Below the pieces are notes generated by a model. The model was not told where the DNA came from. It worked only from the letters and a program-made list of their open reading frames with translations, and did no database searches. From positions 93,549,434-93,613,433 of the forward strand of contig NC_039359.1 of assembly GCF_003573695.1 (NCBI RefSeq): a stretch of DNA of 64,000 nt, read 5' to 3'. The DNA is from Papaver somniferum. Taxonomy: Eukaryota > Streptophyta > Magnoliopsida > Ranunculales > Papaveraceae. Every line of letters begins with the position of its first letter. The stretch's first letter is position 1. Of the stretch, positions 53,677 to 64,000 are shown piece by piece. Made by a program: the position numbers and the translations under genes.

Positions 53677-55022
53677 CAAGGTTGGTTCAGCAAAAATAGT
53701 GAAATATTAACTAGGAAGACCTGTTCATTGCCAATATCTGTAATAATTTCTCTTGATCCATGTGGTCGTGATACTATACTTTCTTTTTGCAGAAAGAGAG
53801 TAGTCTCGGTTTTGATAGGTCTATGTTAATTTTAGGTAATTAAATCTCTGCATTCTCTATATGACTCAGTTGAGACTCTTGAGAGCATTGGAGTTTCTCC
53901 TAATGTGAATCTTCCAAGGGCCCAAGGGTGTTTTGAGCTTGTGCCTAACATCTTTCGCTTACAATTTTGCAACAAAAGCTTCCTTGAAGATAGCACAGGA
54001 AAAAGTACAACATAAGAAAAATTGAGATACATACGGATGGATGGATGGATGGATGGATGGATGGATGGATGACCACAGATAACACACAGATTTATCATGC
54101 TGAAATTCTCAAGTTTGACAAGCTAAACACATTACTTTTACGGAAAACAACATTTATGCTTGGTGGGAAATATCATGTTGTTTTCCGTTAACAACTTATC
54201 CACCATGTATGTCAATAACCACTGGTACTAACTTGAACCAAATGCAAGTTAAATCTAGAGAGAATAAACCTATCCACCGGCCTGTGCCCTGTAGTACATA
54301 GTCAACTAATTGGTTTTGAATATATGATCTTTGTAGGGGAACATAAAATTAGGTACTGCAATGGCAAGGTGGTGCGGTGCAACCATTTTCATCACTTATT
54401 TATGCCCTACTGAATTCATGGCTGCCGTACCGTACCGCGTATACAATCTTAACGTGTGAATTTATACAGTATACATTGACAGACCATAAATCAAACACAC
54501 TAATTATTGTTTCTTGTCAAATTATCTTGTATAATCCCGTCAGTAGCAATCACACTTATTATCAAAACATTGGGACCCAAAATTTTATACAAAAATCGGC
54601 AATGGGGACTGATCAAAAACAACCATGACTTACGTGTTCTTGTTGAGTGAAGAACATTGAATTCTAAACAGTGTTACGGAAAACACCACTCAACTACCAT
54701 CAGTGCCATCAACTCAAGTTATTTTGAGTTTTATGTCTACTTTCGTATACAAGGAAAAACATACTTTCATCTCATCCCAAAGAGGGGTGTCGTCTGGATA
54801 GGGTCTTTCATACAAGGACAATGGACCCTGCATGAACATAGTAAAGATGAGACAATTCAATGAGCAACCCCCCTTTGACTCCTTGTACACCTATTGGTAC
54901 ATAATTGAATGTTGAGGGTTCAAAAACTTAAGTATTTAGTACCACTCTACTCCTTATTTCAAGGCTTCTGCATTCATTCTTTCTATCTCCAATACAAGGT
55001 CATTCCAGAGAGACATTTAGAA
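53677..55022. other. Host DNA between element A and the CLE gene
   Basis: 53876-54013 on the forward strand reads as a plausible last exon (acceptor 'tatgactcag', then ETLESIGVSPNVNLPRAQG and FELVPNIFRLQFCNKSF, TAA). With the WD40-like piece near 26200 it may be what is left of a host gene split by element A; this is speculative. The rest shows no gene. 54600-55020 is the likely promoter and 5' UTR region of the CLE gene. Confidence 0.35.
54035..54071 (+). repeat. (GGAT)9 microsatellite
   Basis: Uninterrupted GGAT units; a likely length polymorphism. Confidence 0.95.
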
Positions 55023-55271
55023 ATGGGAAGAATAATAAAGTCTGGGTTTGTTCTAGTTCTGTTATTGAGTCTATGTTTAGCTGTGGAGGCAAGGGTTTTA
55101 TTAGGCGATGGATCGTATACACCATTAGGCAGCAGGCAAATGATGGTTATGATGAGCCGGAGAACAATGGAGACAAAAGATTGGTGGAGTACTAACAACT
55201 CTGAAGATGAAGCTATTGTTGCAACAAACAAAAGACTAATACCATCAAGTCCTGATCCATTGCATAATTAA
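55023..55271 (+). CDS. CLE: CLE family secreted signalling peptide precursor
   Basis: An 82-residue prepropeptide. CLE peptides are 12-13 residue hormones cut from such precursors and sensed by leucine-rich-repeat receptor kinases controlling meristems, vasculature or roots. Residues 1-24 (GRIIKSGFVLVLLLSLCLAVEA) form a signal peptide with a likely cut after VEA. A variable, Met/Ser-rich middle follows. The last 12 residues, RLIPSSPDPLHN, are the CLE motif at the extreme C-terminus with the conserved Arg1, Pro4, Pro7, Pro9, His11 and Asn12. Position 6 is Ser where Gly is usual. The start at 55023 is chosen because the signal peptide begins there; an in-frame ATG at 54909 would add 38 residues and hide it. 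Single exon, as in many CLE genes. Subtype (CLE25/26/27-like) is inference. Confidence 0.88.
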   Translation: MGRIIKSGFVLVLLLSLCLAVEARVLLGDGSYTPLGSRQMMVMMSRRTMETKDWWSTNNSEDEAIVATNKRLIPSSPDPLHN

Positions 55272-56064
55272 CAAGCAGAAACCTCAATGAATAGGGAAGG
55301 AACTGAATTTTTGTTGTGTATCAGTTGGTTGTCTCTACGCAGATTCAGTTTATTATGCGCTGTTATAAGAAGTTGTTTAGATATGGTTGTGTTTTGATTT
55401 GTAATGCTCATACATGTGTCTATAGATGTAAGAAACATATATATATATTGGAAACAAAATGGAATGGTACTTTTGTTGGATTCTTGCTAGAATTACTTTT
55501 TTATTAGTTTCAACTCAGTGTTGGTAATTGTGAAAATGAGATATGCCGGGCTGTTGAATGGTTGGGGAGAGGGGAGGACCAGCAAGTGCATGAAGGGATT
55601 GACGAATCTGACTAAGAGCCAGACTTGGTCCTAGTTAGATCGGTGGTAGGTCTGACTCGTACAAGGGCAACAGCCGGAGCTAACAAATTCCAACAGGAAC
55701 AACAACCAAGTTTAACACGGAAATGATAAAATCATCCTAGCAGACTTTTATTTTATCCATAACTAAACCCACAAAATATGATTTCCCCTCCTACTATCAA
55801 ACCTTGTTTTTCACTTAATTTAACAAAAGAAATAACAACAAACTCAAAAGGCTTAACAAATATTCAAACAAGGTTACGATATCACTGTAATCAAAAAGCA
55901 TATTTCAATCAAGAGCTTGAAAGCCTGAACGAAACTGATGATGAGTGAGGGGTAATTTTGGTCCTTAAATATAAAATTGGGCTCACTATGAGAAATCGCC
56001 CAAGTTAGCGTGTTGACTACATTTTTTGCTCTCTCTAAACAAAAATCATCAAAATCACTGTCTT
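55272..56064. other. 3' flank of the CLE gene and intergenic spacer
   Basis: Probably the CLE 3' UTR to about 55500, then spacer to the convergent seryl-tRNA synthetase 3' end. No other gene seen. Confidence 0.45.
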
Positions 56065-59000
56065 CTACTTTTTCTTCCCTTTGCCTTCAACTGTTGGAGG
56101 AGTTTGGAACGGGATGAAGGTCAAGCCACCCATGAAGGGTTGTAAAGCTGCTGGAATCTCAACACCATCTTCCTTCTGATAATTCTCAAGGATGCAACAA
56201 ATGGTCCTCTCTGTTGCTGTCAGGGTTGAGTTTAGCAGGTGACAGTACTGTTTCACTTGGTCATTGCTCTGCAACAAATATTCAATAAGATACTTTCAAT
56301 ATAACTACCGAAACAACCTTTGATATGTTGGTTACCATGAGAAAGCTTCTTCAATAAGAAAATAATAATGCCATCAAAAGAAGATACCTTTTTCTGCCCA
56401 AATCGGATTTCCAATCTTCTAGACTGGAAGTCGGTACAGTTTGAGCAAGAAACTAGCTCTCTGTATGCATTTGAGGCAGGAAAATGTGCTTCAAGATCGT
56501 ACTTCTTCGCAGCTGCATCATTCAAAGCACCCGAAACAATGGAAACAACTTGATAGGGCAAGTTTAGCTGTAACAAAAGATTTATATCAGAAAAACATAA
56601 ATGATGCTGAGAGGAAACTCAAGAATAATAACACCCGAAACCTGAAACAATGTAGAATAATCCATGACACTTTCAAATGATCCATTATCAATGTAACAAA
56701 GAAAATCCAATACCTCCTTGTAGAAGTCCTCAGAGTTTTTAATCATTTCCTCGTGCATTTCCCAGGAGTCGGTAGCATTTGGGCTGGTCATGCAAAATTG
56801 TTCTACCTTCTCGAACTGATGAACTCGGAAAATACCTAAAGTATCTCGACCATGTGAACCAGCTTCTTTGCGGAAACAAGTAGAGTACCCTGCATATCTG
56901 GCAAAATAGGCAACGAGAAAGTACTGATTAAGAATTACAAATCACATTTAGGTTTGCTGCTGCAAGAATTTGGTTTCTCTAAGTTTTAATATCGTTAATA
57001 ACAATAATATGCTCTTTGTTTTATTTATTGACAACACATTTGAGTAGTACTCTTGAAAAGAAATCCACAAAATTGACAATGAAAAAGGAGGAAGAAGAAG
57101 GGAACTTAAAAAGAAGTAAAAATCTGCCATAATGTATAAGAATATCATCAGAGTTTAACCTTATTGGCAGTTGTGTAGGATGGATCCAATCATCTAGATG
57201 ATATGCACACAGTGGCTGTTCAGCTGTGGCAATCAGATACTTATCATCTCCCTCACCTGTGACCTGTCAAATATCAAACCCAATCAATCACAACATAACA
57301 AAGTTTCAGTTAACATCATATAGCTGTCTTTCCCAAATCTGGGAACACACATTCAACTTCGATCATACAGTTTTTTCCCACTCACCAGCAAAAATGTATA
57401 TTGGATCTAAATCAATTGAATTTAAATAGTCTCTTCTCCTAATGAGCCAAAATAGTACTCAGATGCACCTAACATTCTAACAGCCAAGAGAAATTCTTAC
57501 TTTGTAAAGTTCTTCGTCGAATTGAGCTAGCTGAGCACACTTTGCCATTATATCTTTTCTCATGAAGAATGGAGTTTGTAGAAGGGTATAGTTCCGCTTT
57601 CCCAAGAATGCAAAACCAAAATTGATAAGTGCCTGATTAAGAAGTACCCCAACTCCTTTCAAGTAGAAACCTCTTCCTCCAGCAACATTAGCACCTACAT
57701 AATAATTAAAGACTTGAGAAATACTATTTGCAATATGCATCCCATCAGATGTATATCCAAAAGTTTCTAATTATCTTTTTGATATGCCAAAACTAAGGAG
57801 TCTGGACAAGAGTAGATATTAAAATTTAGAAAGCTTACAACATTTCAATAAAACAAATAAAAATAAACATATAATAAATCAGAATCCAATTCTTGCTGTA
57901 AATTTAGTTATGATTAAGAGCATCCAGAATGGGTAATATAAAATGGTATATTTATCATCTAGGGTGCGGAATTGCTATTATACCATTTTGATAGGTGTTT
58001 TAAACACCTTTCACTTTTAGGAGGTGTTTTAAACACCGCCAATGTCAGATGCAGCCACGTAGGCAATGTTTAAAACATTGTATTTTAGCTGATCCTTCTT
58101 AGCCTTATTTTAAACTTTCCATTATAGGATAGCATTTGTTCACTGCAACCCTTTACCGTTGTTGAGGCTCTAAGAGGACAAACACACTTGTAAAAACAAT
58201 AATGTCTTCTCCAGACACCACGTAACTATACCCTTACAAAATCTGCACAATTTGTCCAATCACAAATTTCATGGCAACTGTTCTTGTCATAAGGATTGGA
58301 TTCAGTCCTTGAAATTACCCATATAACATTATTTCGTGTCAATCGAGTTAAATAAGCCGGCCTCGTGCAGAAAATCTACTACCATAAGCAACAAAGCTGC
58401 TCAAACTAAAGAAGAAGAAAATTTTGCATCAGCAAATAGGTTACCTTTCTTGAGATCAGCAATTCCAAGAAGCTCAACAAGTTCAACGTGATTTTTCAAC
58501 TTAGGTTCTGTCCTTTTCTCTCCCCATGTTCGGACTACCAAATTATTAGCCTGTACAAGAAGAAGAAAAATATTAACTCCAGTAAAAGACCTATACAAAT
58601 TAGACCAGTGCAAAATTAGACCTAATATACATCAAATCAGAACCAAGGAACAAAATCATATACCTCATCATTGTCAACAGGAACAGAATCATGAACTAAG
58701 TTTCCAATCAAATCCAACTTAGAATACAACAAATCTTTTGCTGCTTGTACTTCAGCATCCTTGGCAGCTATCGACTGCTTGCACTCCTCTGAGCTTTTAA
58801 TCTTTCCAGTAGCATCTTCACCAGACTTCAACACAGACAACACATCAATCAATCATTAAAAAACCTAAAAAAAAAATCAAACCAAGCAAACACACAAAAC
58901 AAAAATCTACTCACAATTTTAAGTTTCCCAACTTCTTTGCTGATCTTATTTAAATCTTTCCTCAAATTATCCAATTCGAATTGACCTAAAACAACAACAA

Positions 59001-59205
59001 CAAAAAACATCAATATTGTAAATCATCAAAAATCCGTATAAAACCCTAGAAAGAAAAACTCTAGCTACTTACGTTGACGCCATTCTATGTCTAGGCGTAT
59101 AACCTCATCGACGAGTTCAACACTTCCAAATCTTCGACGTTGAGATTCGCGGATGATTTCTGGGTTGCCTCCTTTGTCTTCTCTAAATAGATTGATGTCT
59201 AACAT
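56065..59205 (-). CDS. SerRS: Cytosolic serine--tRNA ligase, nine exons
   Basis: Joins serine to tRNA-Ser and tRNA-Sec with ATP in the cytosol. Exons (reverse order of coordinates): 59073-59205, 58915-58985, 58664-58825, 58445-58550, 57501-57694, 57160-57263, 56714-56897, 56388-56567 and 56065-56268; each intron is GT...AG. They sum to 1338 bases, a 445-residue protein, close to other plant cytosolic SerRS. Exons 1-3 give [20 protein letters not shown] and the N-terminal coiled-coil arm that grips the tRNA long arm. Exons 5-6 hold the class II motif 1 region and TAEQPL. Exon 7 has motif 2 ([21 protein letters not shown] in pieces). Exon 9 has motif 3 ([19 protein letters not shown]). The C-terminus is Lys-rich (GKGKKK). 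No organellar transit peptide. Frame and splice sites are intact throughout. Confidence 0.97.
57917..58135. mobile_element. Candidate MITE in intron 4 of SerRS
   Basis: AGAGCATCCAGAATGGG near 57917 and, inverted with changes, CCATTATAGGATAGCA near 58119 form imperfect ends about 218 bases apart. The interior has 'ggtgttttaaacacc' palindromes (58002-58016 and 58022-58038). It explains most of the length of this 750-base intron. No target duplication seen. Confidence 0.45.
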
Positions 59206-59268
59206 TTTTGCTGCTTTCTCCGTCGAGTTGAGGAGAGGGTTTGAGATTTGAGAGTGAAAGAAAATAAA

Positions 59269-59286
59269 GAGAGAGAGAGAGAGAGG
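59269..59286. repeat. (GA)n tract in the SerRS 5' UTR
   Basis: On the transcript it is a CT run about 65 bases upstream of the start codon; CT-rich 5' UTR tracts are common in plant housekeeping genes. Confidence 0.85.
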
Positions 59287-59653
59287 TCTTTAAGCCCTAA
59301 TCTTGAGACAAACCGGTCAATCCGGGTTGGACTTGTATGGGTTTTGACTGATTTGGAATAAGTCAAACCGGTCCATCCTATTGGAGAGGCTACATTCTAC
59401 TGCTGCTGGTCAAGGATGCAAGAGAAACAAAAGCCAATTCAGCACCATCTGAGCTCTGACATGGAATCCATCAAAACAAGATACAGTGCAACACTTTTTT
59501 TCCCAAGATCACTTGAGGCTAAGATGAGTTTGAATATCTTGAAGTTCTTGCAGTCTAATCAAGCTTTTGGTTTCTTGCAAGAGAAAAGGATGTAAACTGC
59601 ACCAGCTCCAATGGTGACCAAAGTTGTAGCTACAACTACTAAATCTAGGTTTC

Positions 59654-60941
59654 TCAATCAAATTCATCTGAACCCAAGGGAAAGAAAAAAAATACATACA
59701 TAAGAACAACTCCCATGTTCAATGGATCTTAAAAGATAGAAATAAGTTTAAAGTGACTCGCAGTAAGATAGAAATCATAAAACATGTCTTCATTGTTTTC
59801 CATTAAAACGCAGTTTCAAGGGTCGATGCCGGTCTATGGGAGTCTATTATACTTACAAGCTCCACAAACAGAAACAGTAGTAATTAGTAGGTTTTTAAAG
59901 TATGTAATAATTTGTTTCTTCCCAGCTAATGGAATCCATTTCTTGTATTCAAAACAAGAACACCAAAAAAGATCAGTGAATACGGCGTATGGGTAAAGGG
60001 GACAAACTGCAACTTGATAGTATAGGTAGATCAGATTCAGCACATTCTCCCCAACTGATAGTCGTACTCGTATCAGGTTCACCAGCAGGGGAACTGGCAG
60101 ATTAAGTTTGACTGTATTTATCTTTCGCGTCTTTGCCCTCTCAACTGCTTCAGAAATATTCTGGAGTGTCATTGAATCGTTTGTGAAGTCAAATCCATTT
60201 CTCTTTAACTCGCTCAAAATCATTACCAGCAAGTGCTTATCATCATCATCGATGGTCAATGTTTCCTGGGACGAGAGGTGAAACAAGCAGCAGTTATTAG
60301 TAAAAGATCTAAAATATCTAAGAAAATTCACTCAAATAGACCATATGTAACATACCCAAGTACGAATCTGAAATACTTGATCAAGAAAGACTCGAAGTCC
60401 GCATCCAGTGCCTAAATTGTCATAGGGAGAGAAGTCTTCAATTTTTGCAATATGAGTAATCTTGAGGTCTTTTATATTTAGAGCATCAAGTGCACTATCC
60501 ATCAAACTTCTTATATGTTCTTTAAAAAGTGAAGTTTCTACAAAACAGATGCCTGATGCTCTTACTCCATAGGTTGACTTTGCAGTCTCCTTAAGTTGCT
60601 TGAGATAGGAGTAACAAAAATAGCTCAAGTTATAATAACTCACGTCATCTCCTTTTTTGCATTCAAAGAATGAATGCCCTCTGTAAAGCTCAAGTACCTT
60701 TCTTATTAGTGGGGTGGAGGGCCTATTGTCATTTTGAGACTCATCATTTGCGCATACATACTTGAAAACTACCTTTGTTAGGTTGCAATCAGGAAGTTTC
60801 TTGGTATGGTTCTGTTACATACTATCATAATACAATAAGAAAAGACATAAAATCAAAATTTATAATTCTTGATAACAATAATCCAAAAGGTGGAAAAAAC
60901 AACTAACCTGCGCACTTGGATCACTTTGATCTGCTTTTGAG
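59654..60941 (-). CDS. Unidentified spliced host gene (3' exons)
   Basis: Coding exons that join in frame: 60908-60941, 60356-60811 and 60265-59857, with a short last exon 59667-59654 ending YEFD. Donors are gttag, gtatg and gtaagt; acceptors are cag. The product includes a charged stretch (KADQSDPSAQ), a block with two cysteines (GHSFFECKKGDD), a central domain rich in hydrophobic strands (YGVRASGICFVETSLFK, GLRVFLDQVFQIRTW) and a C-terminal helical part (ISEAVERAKTRK, VPLLVNLIRVRLSVG). I do not recognise the family. The 5' end is unresolved: a Ser/Thr-rich possible transit-like segment (61356-61190) lies upstream, and a TATA box near 61430 suggests the transcript starts about 61.4 kb. It is on the same strand as SerRS, about 450 bases upstream of it. 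Confidence 0.55.
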
Positions 60942-61426
60942 CTGGAGCGGAAACAAAAATATAAAATCAATTTAGTAAATAAGAAGTTGCAGTAACATTC
61001 ATGGAATAGGGAAAGAATCATAATCACCAGTATGCTCTACTACCCAAACTTGTGAATTGTGGACTAGTCCGTGGTGATTTTGGTAATTTCGGGTATGTGG
61101 GTGAGAAACAAATTTAAACCCTAAACGATGTACTGCAAGGGAGTACTTTAGATTCGAGAGATCAATCTGTACAAATCCGGCTTACACCAAGAAATGGTCG
61201 TTCCAGACTTGCTTCGGTCACAAAGTGAAGGAGAAGGGTTGGTTTTGGGGATGGAAGCGAAGAGAGTGTTGAGACCAGAATAGTTGATTCTGTAAGAGTA
61301 GTTGTTTTACGACTTGTATCAGAAAGTGGGAAGCTAACATATGGGAAAGCTAGCAAATGTTTTTCTGAGTGTTGTATGCTCCTGACAAGAACTTGTTGTT
61401 CGGTGGAAATAGGTAAGACCTATTTA

Positions 61427-61436
61427 TACAAGTCGA
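61427..61436 (-). promoter_or_regulatory. TATA box upstream of the unidentified gene
   Basis: The reverse strand reads TGTATAAATAGG, a near-consensus plant TATA box, 70-80 bases before the first reverse-strand ATG (about 61340). Confidence 0.5.
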
Positions 61437-61757
61437 AGTGAAACGTACTCTGGTCTCGTAAGAAATGGAAAACGGACGAGTAAATGTGAGGAGGTGGTAA
61501 CTGGTAACACCTGGAACTGATGTTCCATAAAAGAAATCTTTTTACCATTACTCCCAGTATTTACAAACCGCCTCATCCTTATGACATTGTCTTGTAACGG
61601 GCGTAGTGTACGCCGCACGCTGTAAACCGCCAAACCAATACCCAATGAGCATCCTCCAGTTTGTGACATGTGTTGATGTCTCGAGTGTTTTCATGGAAAA
61701 CATGTAGCATGTTGCTGATGTCTGGCAAGTTGAGCTTGGGAGACTTGCCGGCTCGGT
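61437..61757. other. Promoter-side spacer before the satellite
   Basis: No gene seen. Contains 'gcggtttacagcgtgcggcgtacac' in broken form at 61600-61630, which may be satellite-derived edge sequence. Confidence 0.4.
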
Positions 61758-64000
61758 GGTGACCTTCGACGGTCAAGATTTTGCATCTAAGATGGAAGGG
61801 TGGCCGTTGATTGTCGCACGCCTTCGTTTGGCAACCGTGAAGGGAAGGCCGGCATGGCATGGCTTAGGCGCGGCAAGGTGGCTGGAGCGGCATGCCTGGG
61901 CATGTTTTAGGCGCGGCCAAACTAGGGTTTTGGCGTTGGGCCAAAGGTTACCATGCGTTGGTTGGTGACCTTGGACGGCTGAGATTTGCATCTAAGATGG
62001 AAGGGTGGCCGTTGATTGTCGCACGCCTTCGTTTTGGCAGCCGTGAAGGGAAGGCCGACATGGCATGGCTTAGGCGCGGCGAGGTGGCTGGCGCGGCATG
62101 CCATTGGCACATGTGGCATGGTCGACATGCCTTGGAATGTTTTAGGCGCGGCCAAACTATGGTTTTGGCGTTGGGCCAAAGGTTACCATGCGTTTGTTGG
62201 TGACCTTGGACGGCTGAGATTTGCATCTAAGATTGAAAGGAGGCCGTTGATTGTCGCACGCCTTCGTTTTGGCATCCGTGAAGGGAAGGCCGGCATGGCA
62301 TGGCTTAGGCGCGGCAAGGTGGTTGGCGCGGCATGCCATTGGCACATGTGGCATGGTCGGCATGCCTTGGCATGTTTTAAGCGCGACCAAATTAGGGTTT
62401 TGGCGTTGGGCCAAAGGTTACCATACGTTGGTTGGTGACCTTGGACGGCAGAGATTTGCATCTTAGATGGAAGGGTGGCCATTGATTGTCGCACGCCTTC
62501 GTTTTTGCAGTCGTGAAGGGAAGGCCGACATGGCATGGCTTAGGCGCGGTAAGGTGGCTGGCGTGGCATGCCATTGGCACATGTGGCCTGGTCGGCATGC
62601 CTTGGCATGTTTTAGGCGCGACCAAACTAGAGTTTTGGCGTTGGGCCAAAGGTTACCATGCATTGGTTGGTGACCTTGGACGGCTAAGATTTGTATCTAA
62701 GAAGGAAGGGTGGTCGTTGATTGTCGCACGCCTTCATTTTGGCAGCCGTGAAGGGAAGGACGGCATGGCATGGCTTAGGCCCGACATGCCATTGGCATAT
62801 TTGGCATGGTCGACATGCCTTGGCATGTTTTAGGCGCGACCAAACTAGGGTTTTGGCGTTGGTCCAAAGGTTACCATGCGTTGGTTGGTGACCTTGGACG
62901 GCTAAGATTTGGATCTAAGAAGGAAGGGTGGCCGTTGATTGTCGCACGCCTTCGTTTTGGCAGCCGTGAAGGGAAGACCGGCATGGCATGGCTTAGGCGC
63001 GGCAAGGTGGTTGGCGCGGCATGCCATTGGCACATGTGGCATGGTCGGCATGCCTTGGCATGTTTTAGGCACGGCCAAACTAAGGTTTTGGAGTTGGGCC
63101 AAAGGTTACCATCCGTTGGTTGTTGACCTTGGACGGCTAAGATTTGCTTATAAGATGGAAGGATGGCCGTTGATTGTCGCACGCCTTCGTTTTGGCAGCC
63201 GTGAAGGGAAGGCCGACATGGCACGGCTTAGGCGCGGCATGCCACTGGCACATGTTGCATGGTCGGCATGCCTTGGCATATTTTTGGCGCGGCCAAACTA
63301 GGGTTTTGGCGTTGGGCCAAAGGTTACCATGCATTGGTTGGTGACCTTGAACGGCTGAGATTTGCATCTAAGATGGAAGGGTGGCCGTTGATTGTCGCNN
63401 NNNNNNNNNNNNNNNNNNNNNNNNNNNNNNNNNNNNNNNNNNNNNNNNNNNNNNNNNNNNNNNGGCATGGTTAGGCGCGGCATGCCACTGGCACATGTGG
63501 CATGGTCGGCATGCCTTGGCATATTTTTGGCGCGGCCAAACTAGGGTTTTGGCGTTGGGCCAAAGGTTACCATGCATTGGTTGGTGACCTTGGACGGCTG
63601 AGATTTGCATCTAAGATAGAAGGGTGGCCGTTGATTGTCGCGCGCCTTCGTTTTCGCAGCCGTGAAGGGAAGGCCGGCATAAGATGGCTTAGGCGCGGTA
63701 AGGTGGCTAGCGCAGCATGCCATTGGCACATGTGGCATGGTCAGCATGCCTTGGCATGTTTTAGGAACGACCAAACTAGGATTTTGGCGTTGGGCCGAAG
63801 TTTACCATGCGTTGGTTGGTGACCTTGGACGGATAAGATTTGGATCTAAGAAGTAAGAGTGGCCATTGATTATCGCACGCCTTCGTTTGGCAGCCGTGAA
63901 GGGAAGGCCGACATGGCATCGCTTAGGCGCGGCAAGGTGGCTGGCGCGGCATGCCTGGGCATGTTTTAGGCGCGGCCAAACTAGGGTTTTGGTGTTGGGA
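61758..64000 (+). repeat. GC-rich 235-bp satellite array, open to the right
   Basis: The phrase GTTGGTGACCTTGGACGG starts units at about 61962, 62196, 62431, 62666, 62884, 63119, 63337, 63580 and 63815. Full units are 235 bp; shorter ones are 218 and about 205 bp. Each unit contains 'gattgtcgcacgccttcg', 'ggcatggcttaggcgcgg' and 'ccaaactagggttttggcgttggg'. The array is much richer in G+C than its surroundings and runs past the window end. Open frames seen on both strands here are artefacts of the repeat and are not genes. Confidence 0.95.
63399..63463. other. Assembly gap (65 N)
   Basis: Unknown bases inside a satellite unit; the number of N need not be the true size. The spacing of flanking unit starts (63337 and 63580) suggests the gap size is roughly right for one unit. 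Confidence 1.

Noticed and set aside
26484..53681. Exact target duplication for element A
   Set aside because: GAAAG on the left and CAAGG on the right do not match; the LTR ends are too decayed to decide.
54377..54863. Two small forward ORFs upstream of the CLE gene
   Set aside because: No domain, no splice context, composition like the surrounding non-coding DNA.
59560..59650. Tail-anchored protein end (DLVVVATTLVTIGAGAVYI-type frame on the reverse strand)
   Set aside because: The frame is closed by stops just upstream and no splice acceptor in the right phase connects it to the neighbouring exons; it may be chance or a frameshifted alternative end.
61756..63822. Many overlapping ORFs of 60-140 residues on both strands
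   Set aside because: They repeat with the 235-bp satellite period and exist in several frames simultaneously.

Overview
The window is plant nuclear DNA. It has spliced host genes with GT/AG introns, a plant-only CLE signal-peptide gene, plant LTR retrotransposon clades (Copia, Athila, a Tat-like gypsy, a chromodomain gypsy) and a transposon-borne plant mobile domain gene. AT-rich intergenic DNA and about 85% transposon content suggest a TE-rich eudicot. The LTR families remind me of Papaveraceae, but that is recall and not something I could test. There is no operon-like organisation, CRISPR array or prokaryotic signal.

Layout, left part. 1-3624: right end of a decayed Copia element whose 3' LTR sits inside a reverse-strand sulfotransferase pseudogene (3625-4480). 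About 4.85-7.74 kb: a DNA transposon with terminal inverted repeats, a decayed SANT/GST-T3-like gene and a striking set of paired inverted AATCGGTTTAT / ATAAACCGATT motifs. 8047-8244: a tRNA-derived SINE with a 9-bp target duplication. 8841-16947: a complete pol-less gypsy element (LTRs and an ATACA duplication) that splits a MITE; it carries a sense gag, a dimeric 87-bp minisatellite and a multi-exon antisense plant mobile domain gene with its own TATA box. 17-26 kb: fragments of MITE, LINE, Copia and a long-LTR gag element (E, 19124-23402).

Middle part, a Russian-doll nest in 26489-53676. Copia element A (reverse, about 5 kb of its own sequence) is interrupted by long-LTR element B (28588-49150, duplication GTAAT) and by a 1.6-kb deleted chromodomain gypsy G (50855-52448, duplication CATTA). 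B's 5' LTR is itself interrupted by LTR fragment D (34992-36853) and by a 10.7-kb Athila element C (36854-47507). The order of insertion can be read directly: A first, then B and G into A, then D and C into B.

Right part, the gene island. 55023-55271 encodes a CLE-type secreted peptide precursor (forward). 56065-59205 is an intact nine-exon cytosolic seryl-tRNA synthetase (reverse). 59654-60941, extending 5' to about 61.4 kb, is an unidentified spliced reverse-strand gene. From 61758 to the window end a GC-rich satellite of about 235 bp is tandemly repeated and contains a 65-base assembly gap. The transposons share no pathway with the host genes; the clear gene-element interaction is the Copia insertion in the sulfotransferase pseudogene, and a second one (element A in an intron) is only suspected.
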